DNA of 64,000 nt from Cricetomys ansorgei (lineage: Eukaryota; Chordata; Mammalia; Rodentia; Nesomyidae). The DNA lies in the NCBI GenBank assembly GCA_026225945.1, contig JAMJFZ010002307.1, forward strand, positions 5,493,001 through 5,557,000, in the 5' to 3' direction. The notes under the pieces are model-generated. The model made no database searches. It worked only from the letters and a program-made list of their open reading frames with translations, and had not been told where the DNA came from. Numbering within the stretch: position 1 is the stretch's first letter; the number at the start of each line of letters is the position of its first letter. Positions 22,878-64,000 of the stretch are shown here, one piece after another. A program made the translations under genes and the position numbers.

Positions 22878-24465
22878 GTAAGCTGTCGATTTTGATCTAG
22901 TATTTCTTCAGTAAGGGCGTTCGCAATTTCTAGGATTCCGGGGGACAGGGCCCTGGCTGCAGAGGAGATGGTGGGGATCAGGTTTCCAGTCCATCTTACA
23001 CAACCCTGCTGGCTGGAGCCTAAACCTACTGGAAACAGGGAAAGGTGTTACTGATAAATATATAGACTTGCTTTGCCACCCCTTTATTATTCACGAAGCA
23101 GCTTCTGTCGACTGAATTTGTTACTCTTTGCTCTTTAGGAGTTCTGTGTACTGGTTTGACATTTCTTCAGTCTCTGGGCAAGCGTTTGGAAGGTAGCTCG
23201 AGTACGCCGGTAGGGGGACTAAGTACCGGGAGCCAAACCTAAGGTATTTTTACTCATTTATTCGTTTATTTTCGGCTTGTTTGCTCCACTCCTTATTTGA
23301 TTGCTGTGTCTAAGAAATCTTATCCGTGGAGCGAGTCCCAGCATAGCCTTTCCTGTGTCACAGAAGGTCACAGCCCCTGAGGGGTAAATGGTCAGATTAA
23401 GACCAGACGACAATCAATCAAGTCAATGGCCACTTGCTAGGAAATTTTTTACTTGAATCTATATAGAAACAGCCAGACAGCTAGCTAGGTAGCCAGACAC
23501 ATTGCTCCTTCTTTTGTGAAGTCTCTACTGAGTAGCTTCAATGAAGAGATCGCAGCGTTTGCTTTTGTGAATGACAGGCATCCTGAGAGTGTCCTGGATC
23601 ACAGTAAATCCTTAGGTGCCTTCAAAAGGCATGCTTCTCCTCTAGGATGATTCGGCCAAACGCTGAGTAAGCTAGGGGTGAATTGTTTCACACGTAGAAA
23701 GGAAAGGTATCCTGTGCATGTTTGTTTTAGGTGTTTCCAGAGCCCGAGGTTGGCTGGAACTGTCAATGGGTCATAACCGACATTTCTGATGGGTGGGCAG
23801 GGAGGTGGCTGCTTCTCATTTATAGTTTACATTGTAGGAGGAGGCTGGCAAAAATTAGCAGGTGTTCCTGTTACATTTTAATATTTTAGCATGTTTTAGA
23901 ATCAAATCAGTTAGCCTGTGTTCTCCTGTAGAAGAGTCAATAGAGTTGATGGATTAATTGTTAGAATTAGTAACTAATACCCTGTATTATAAACCCCTGT
24001 GGCTGTGGAGCTTCACAAGACACACATCCAGGGCTAAGCATTCTCATGCTGCTACTTTTGCCAGGAAACATGAAGTTAATCCATAAAGAAACCCTCCCTG
24101 CTTTGTTTTCTGTTATGCAGGGCATCCCATAGTCAAAGTTTCACTTTTGATCTTTGTTTGAAAGTTGGTTCTGTCCAATCCCCAACCCTGATGACAGACG
24201 TAAACACTTGACTGTCTCTCAGAAGGATTATGCATGTTGGTAGAAAATGCCATTCCCCTTCCCATCCTCTTCCTCCTTGTTGCTGGGGCCTCTGTGCTGA
24301 ACTGAGCCTGAACAGATCTAGGGGGAGGGGCCCTAGCCCTGGATGTCAAATGCCCTCAAAAGCATCAGTGTAGGGCCTTCCTTAAATGCTTACAACAGCC
24401 TGAGCTCTGGAAGGGAAATCCAGATACCATTTATTTTGATATTACAGAGGTTTTCTACCCGTGGG

Positions 24466-24691
24466 TAACATTCTCAACCTGTGGGTCTCGATCCCTTTGG
24501 GGGGGTCAAATGACCCTTTCATAGGTGTAGCCTAAGACCATCTGCATTAACAGATATTTACATTATGGTTCATAACAGTAGAAAAATTATAGTTATGAAG
24601 TAGCAAAAAAAATAATTTTGTGGTTGGGGGTCCCCACAACATGAGGAACTCTATTAAAGGGCCGCAGCATTAGGAAGGTTGAGAGCCAGTG
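24466..24691 (-). mobile_element. URR1-like hAT DNA transposon, copy 3 (intron 1)
   Basis: The same internal sequence as the two upstream copies (GTGGGTCTCGATCCC to GCAGCATTAGGAAGGTTGAGA). The first end is degraded and no target duplication can be read. Confidence 0.85.
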
Positions 24692-24694
24692 ATT

Positions 24695-24787
24695 AATTAG
24701 AAGGTTGGGGTGTAGTTTGGTTTGTAAGAGTGAATGCCTAGTGTCATGAGGCTCTGAGTTCGAATCCTAGAACACCATGCACAGGTG

Positions 24788-24828
<41 letters not shown>
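24695..24828 (+). mobile_element. ID-like SINE with (CA)n tail
   Basis: GGTTGGGGTGTAGTTTGG, GAGTTCGAATCCTAG (B-box-like) then (CA)n of about 19 units. tRNA-derived; not a functional tRNA. Confidence 0.65.
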
Positions 24829-24831
<3 letters not shown>

Positions 24832-25111
24832 TTGATTCAATGTCTTTGATAGACACAGCAACTAATACGTCTGCAAGAAATTTCCTCTTTCCCTTCTTTT
24901 GGTTTGGAATGTAGCTGGCTGTTAGAACCTGCTTCCTGGACAGTGGTTTAGGGAAAGGAATCTAAAGGTCAAGGGGGGTGAGTAGAAGAGATGTCAAAAG
25001 GAAATATTGAGATTTGTGTAAGAAGCAGAGAGGGTGGGAACCAGGGCAGGGATCAGAGACCAGAGCAGAGGGAATAAAATCTTCTAGATTTTTCTGTGAA
25101 ATGTCAACTTA

Positions 25112-25165
25112 GAGGCTGGCGATAGAGCATGTTTGATGCCCCATGTTTGGTCTCCCGTAGTGCAT
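25112..25165 (+). mobile_element. ID-like SINE fragment
   Basis: GGCTGGCGATAGAGCATG and GGTCTCCCGTAGTGC resemble an ID element; short and diverged. Confidence 0.45.
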
Positions 25166-26459
25166 AAACAAAGAAACTGACAGATGATAGGTTGATAGAT
25201 AGATGTCTTAAAGTTGTATTTTATCATTTCCACCAAGCAAGGAAATAGTCTTAAAAATCTCATTACTAGCTGTTAGCTTTTGAGATTGTTTTTCTATCTT
25301 TATCAAAATATATCTACCAATATCCATACATGAATGTGTAGCTTTGCCATTATTTAAAAATTTTCAACTCTTTCTCCTATGTGCTTTTTTTTTTTTTTTA
25401 GTAGCGTGTAATGATTTACCAAATATATGGCTGAATCTTGAGTTTGTTTTAAAAATACAAATCTCTTAAGATCTCAGCTAGAGAGTCTACCAGTGATTTA
25501 TTTAAAAAAGGTTCTATCAGAAATAATATGTGTGAGAGATTATAACATTTGGATTACAATCACACCAGCTTTCCAATGAGTTCCTTATATTATTTCATGT
25601 AATGAATTCTAAAATCTTTGAGGGAAACTTGATCATCCCAACAATTTATTACTACTGTCAGTCTGTGTATTCGTCTTGCTTTAAGGGGGAAAAATCATGT
25701 CTGTGAATAAATTAATTACCAATGAAAAGAAAAATAAGAAAGGTAGTGGTGGCTAATAACATATCAACTTTTAATATCCTAACTTACAATCAAGTATGAC
25801 ATAAAGTCATAGACGGAAATCTGATGACGTTAGAGTCTTAAACTGCTATTTGTTTTAATATGAATAGTCAAGATTAGTCCTATGGACAAATGACTGAACT
25901 TACCCGAAGCTCAGTAGTCTACTGTAAAATAGCCAAAACACCAGTGTCCTTACATGCTTGTTCTGAGGATTTCAGCTAACACATGGGCAGCACCGGGAAC
26001 AATAAACGCTAATTAAACAGTAGGTACTGGACAGAGGATTTCAGATTGCTGAAAGGCTGATTGGGACCTAAGACCTTGCTTTGATGGTGCAGAGCAGTGA
26101 GGCTCCACTGTCTTTTTAGCATAGCAAAGAGAAAGCTCTTCTATTGAAAATCAGAATTCCACACAGGTGGAAGCTAAAGTCCTCTCAGTGACTGGCACGG
26201 AGCCCGGTGCTTCCTTCCCATCCTTGACTGCTTTCACTCACCAGAACACTGGTCTCCAACTCAGTAGCTAGCCTTGGCCTCAACTTGGGGAGAGCTCCTT
26301 GAGTTTAGGAGTATTTCCACTGGTGTTTCCATAGCAGTCAGAAGGTCCAAATGTACTAAGTGTTGATCAGCTGATGAAAATACAAATAAAATGTAGTAAA
26401 ATCCGTACCATAGGAAGTTATTCAACATGGTGCTTAGAATACTGTTGAGAAAGTATGTT

Positions 26460-26570
26460 AGCCACTGCCTGCCAAGCCTGATGACCTGAGTTTGAGCACA
26501 TAACCCAGATGGTGGAAGGAGAGAACTGACTCCTGCAAGTTGTCTTCTGACCCCCACATGCCTGCTGTAG
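26460..26570 (+). mobile_element. B2/B4-like SINE fragment
   Basis: CTGATGACCTGAGTTTGAGC and TGTCTTCTGACCCCCACATG are typical of the family; it runs into CA/GA simple sequence. Confidence 0.65.
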
Positions 26571-26715
26571 CACACACACACAGACACACAGACACACACA
26601 GACAGACAGACACACACACACAAAGATACAGAGTGACACATACACATGCACAGACACACACACACGAGAAAGAGAGAGGGAGAGAGAGAGAGAGAGATAC
26701 ACACACAAAGAGACT

Positions 26716-26756
<41 letters not shown>

Positions 26757-26758
26757 AC
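26571..26758. repeat. Compound (CA)n/(GA)n microsatellite
   Basis: About 190 bp of CA, CAGA and GA units. Open frames across it on both strands are artefacts. Confidence 0.95.
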
Positions 26759-27511
26759 GAAGTGTAAAATAAAAATGTAAAGGAGAGAAAATATGTTATT
26801 TCTTTCTTAAGCGGGGCAGATGAGAAGATGGGAGTAGGTAGATTAAAGGATACTAAGTTTCTTTAGGGATGATGAGCATTTCTAAAATTAGTTTGGTGAC
26901 AGCTCCACAACTCTGTGACTATAATAAAGCCATTGAATTATACATGCCCGAGAACATGTCTGGTTCTGAGGCCTGAGGATTTTCCTTAGCTTGTCAGGTG
27001 TTTCAGTCAATGTATCTTAATTGCTTCCCATCGTTATTCTTCAGAGAAAAGCAGCTACTGTTTGCAGCCCTGTCTGACTTTCTGTTACTATTCCCTGCAA
27101 CAGAAGAGAGGGGTGTTTCAGTCATTTGTATCTTGGTAACATGACTAGGGAATTTATATTTTGTGAATGAACATGGAAATCAGTTTCACGCTGTCTCATT
27201 TCCACCAATTTTGCTTTTCCTCCTTTTCCTTGCTGTGTCACCATTTCCGTTCTTTGACTTTGTCTTAGTCAGATACATGCTTCTCCAGAGGTAGCACTTT
27301 GCACAGATATTTTTCTTTTTAAAAAGCTATGGAAAGAGGCCCAATAGAATGTTCAAGTCTGTTAGGGAAAACCTGAAGTTACCTTGACATTGCTTTGTGT
27401 TTTAACAGCCACAAAAGTAGGGGAATTAAATCTAGGCTATAACCCCTGTAGTTAAAGCTATCATTTTAGAAAAGAAAATTCAATACTAAGATGGTCTTTT
27501 CTTTGTTTTAG

Positions 27512-61926
<34,415 letters not shown>

Positions 61927-62029
61927 GTAAGTGTTTTTCTTGCTATACAGAGGAGTGTCCAAATTATATATTTTCATTTGGGTGCACTTAGAAGAAACTG
62001 TAAGCTTTTCTCTTTTCTTTTTCTTTTCT

Positions 62030-62192
62030 GTTTTTTTTTTTTTTTTTTTTTCAACACGGGGTTTCTCTGTTGTAACTCTGGCTGTCCTGGAACTCACTCT
62101 GTAGACCAGGCTGGCCTTGAACTCACAGAGATTCACTTGCTCCTGCCTCCTGAGTGCTGGGATTAAAGGCGTATGCCACCACTGCCTGGCTA
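62030..62192 (-). mobile_element. B1 SINE, antisense, next to exon 14
   Basis: A T-run of about 22, GGGGTTTCTCTGTTGTAAC, AGACCAGGCTGGCCTTG and CACCACTGCCTGGC. Full length and young-looking, 104 bases after the exon 14 donor. Confidence 0.95.
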
Positions 62193-63290
62193 AAACTATA
62201 AGCTTTATTTGTTTAAATCTACTTGAAGAAAATGGCTATTTGCTTCTACAAAAATAAATCCTCACAAGTCTAAAGTCAACATACAGATACAGGAATATTG
62301 CCTTTATAAATTATGAGAGAATGACCCCCTGCTTGATTCAAAGGGGAATTGAGAGGTTGTTTCTTCTTACCCACTTCCTTAGGATGTGTTTTAGCTCAAT
62401 CCCATGTCTTAGTTTAAGGCATCATGACTGGTATATCAAGTATTTTGATACATGTAACATATTACAGTATGTTGCCTGTTTTTATTTTCATTAGAACATA
62501 CCGACTTTGTATGCTTCAGTGGCTTGAACAAAGTCATAGACTAGGAAGGATCAGAGTCAGAATTTAAACCTGAGTCTTGTCACTGGTAGACCAGCAGTTT
62601 TGCCACAGAGGATTGGCCCACAAATATTTACTCAATAGCTACAGAAGGTCTGGAAGCAGTCAGTATTGTTTGGACATGTGTTCCCTGCAGTAGACATCAA
62701 CCACTTAGTCATGTATTCGCCTGACTTCCAGTCTCACTGGCTACCCTGTATTTGATGCGGAGTTAGACTGTGGCTCTGAACAAGGTGCATGAGGACTCTC
62801 TGCCCATGGTTTGTTCTCTTCATCAGGAATCAAATGACAAATTAGTTTGAAATTATAAGACCATTTCTTGCAGGAAAAAAAGAAAGAAAGAGGAGGACAA
62901 AAAATGAAGGGGATACTAGATCTGGGTGGCTATTCGCCTGGTGGCCCCTCTGAAGAGCCAGCGTCTGAGCTGAGCTCTGAAGAACACAGATGCATGTCCT
63001 CCAGAGGGACACCTGGGGACAGGAAGGCATTCCTTTGGGAGAGCTAGCACTTTTTTTTTAACTTGTTGTTCAAAAAGCTAACTTTGGTTGCTGAGAGAGG
63101 TCAGTAGGGAAAAGATGGGAACTGGGAGATGAGTCTAGGTGATTTTAACAGCACAGGCAAGAGGTGATGGCTGGGATGAGAATCTTGTTGTAGTTTGTGG
63201 TGAGCATGGTGAAGATGTGATGAATTCAGTGTATACTCTGTGTGTGTGTGTATTTGTGTGTGTCTGTATGTATCTGTGTGTATGTCTCTA

Positions 63291-63293
<3 letters not shown>

Positions 63294-63342
<49 letters not shown>

Positions 63343-63412
63343 GCTCAGGACTGACCCAGAGCCTCATCTGTGCTAAGCAAACCCTCTATCACTGAGCTAC
63401 ATCCCAGATCCT
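63294..63412 (-). mobile_element. (TG)n and antisense ID-like SINE
   Basis: (TG)n of about 24 units, then TGCTCAGGACTGACCCAGAG to TATCACTGAGCTACATCCCA, the reverse complement of an ID element. Confidence 0.8.
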
Positions 63413-63734
63413 TCTGTATCTTTTTGATGTTCAGTTAACAAAAGGCATGTTGAAAGATTGGAGGGTAACAAGGAGGAAAAGTGACTCAAGGATGAATGCT
63501 TTCTGATTGGCTGACTGCTGGGTAGACAGTGGAGCCATTCACTGATAAAGGTGCTGATTAAGGAGATGATTAACGTTAGGGTGAGATCAATAAGTGTGTA
63601 TTTTGCAGTTGATATTTTTACAGCACTTACTGTCATCCAAGAAGAGACATTCACATCGGATAGAAATTTATGGAACAGTCCATCAGAAAAGCTCTAAATC
63701 AATGGGACTGGTTGATATCTCTTTCTTCAGTAAT

Positions 63735-63945
63735 GGAGATGACTCTCTTGGTAAAGCGATAGCCACACAAGCATAAGGACTTAAGTTTATACCCCAGCAT
63801 CCACATATAAATCTGGGTGTGGTTGTGTGCATTTGTAATCCCAGAGCCAGGGAAGCATAGATAGAAGGATCCCCAGGGTTTGCTGGCCAGCTAGTCTAAC
63901 CAGACCAGTCAACTCCAGGTGCTATGAGAGACCCTGTCTCAAATT
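63735..63945 (+). mobile_element. B4-type SINE
   Basis: An ID-like head (GACTCTCTTGGTAAAGCGAT) followed by a B1-like half (TTTGTAATCCCAGAGCCAGG to GAGACCCTGTCTCAAATT). Confidence 0.75.
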
Positions 63946-64000
63946 ATACAGTGGAGATCAGTGAAAGACAATATCTGATGTTGATATCTAGTCTCCACAT

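Larger units (their letters stand above)
22878..27511 (+). other. Abcc9: Intron 1 of Abcc9 (proposed)
   Basis: About 4.6 kb between the proposed exon 1 donor and the exon 2 acceptor. 22,878-24,465 is repeat-poor and could hold regulatory sequence. It is followed by a URR1-like copy, an ID-like piece with (CA)n, and a compound (CA)n/(GA)n block. 24,829-26,459 and 26,759-27,511 show nothing assignable. Confidence 0.65.
61927..64000 (+). other. Abcc9: Intron 14 of Abcc9, incomplete
   Basis: It runs to the window end, phase 0. A young antisense B1 with a long T-run lies 100 bases after exon 14. (TG)n, an antisense ID-like piece and a B4-like SINE follow. 62,193-63,293 is unassigned. Confidence 0.88.

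Noticed and set aside
26571..26758. Regularly spaced short repeats that could suggest a CRISPR-like array
   Set aside because: Simple CA/GA microsatellite without constant-length spacers, in a rodent nuclear genome.
61927..64000. Search for the next Abcc9 exon (start of NBD1)
   Set aside because: No acceptor followed by the expected SUR2 residues was found; the next exon is probably beyond the window.

Overview
This is muroid rodent nuclear DNA. It contains the 5' half of one gene, Abcc9, on the + strand. Abcc9 encodes the sulfonylurea receptor SUR2, the regulatory ABCC subunit of ATP-sensitive potassium (KATP) channels. Muroid origin is shown by dense B1, B2/B3, B4 and ID SINEs, hAT-type URR1-like transposons, an IAP-type solo LTR and long (TG)n tracts. 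The B1 copies share a form (GTTACAACAGAGAAACC on the sense strand) that differs from the common mouse form I remember, so a non-Mus muroid is likely. I cannot name the species.

Layout: (1) 1 to about 22,440 is intergenic. I find no protein-coding gene there, only repeats, microsatellites and unassigned sequence. (2) About 22,440-22,877 is a CpG-rich block with a perfect MEF2-type site, ending at a plausible splice donor; I read it as the Abcc9 promoter and noncoding exon 1. (3) 27,512-61,926 holds thirteen exons (exons 2-14 if the CpG block is exon 1) with canonical GT-AG borders and matching phases. They join into 1,911 nt, which is 637 codons with no stop. (4) The window ends inside intron 14.

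The 637 residues cover TMD0 (five membrane segments), the L0 linker and TMD1. Both nucleotide-binding domains, TMD2 and the alternative C-terminal exons lie outside. Residue numbers match human SUR2 at five positions I remember as Cantu-syndrome sites (H60, D207, G380, P432, A478), a useful check on the exon model.

Introns are filled with SINEs, old L1 pieces and simple repeats. The most notable are a pure-purine (GAA)n tract in intron 7 and a repeat-poor block of about 1.2 kb in intron 13. I found no second gene, CRISPR array, functional RNA gene or undescribed system. The findings concern regulation, splicing and repeat history.
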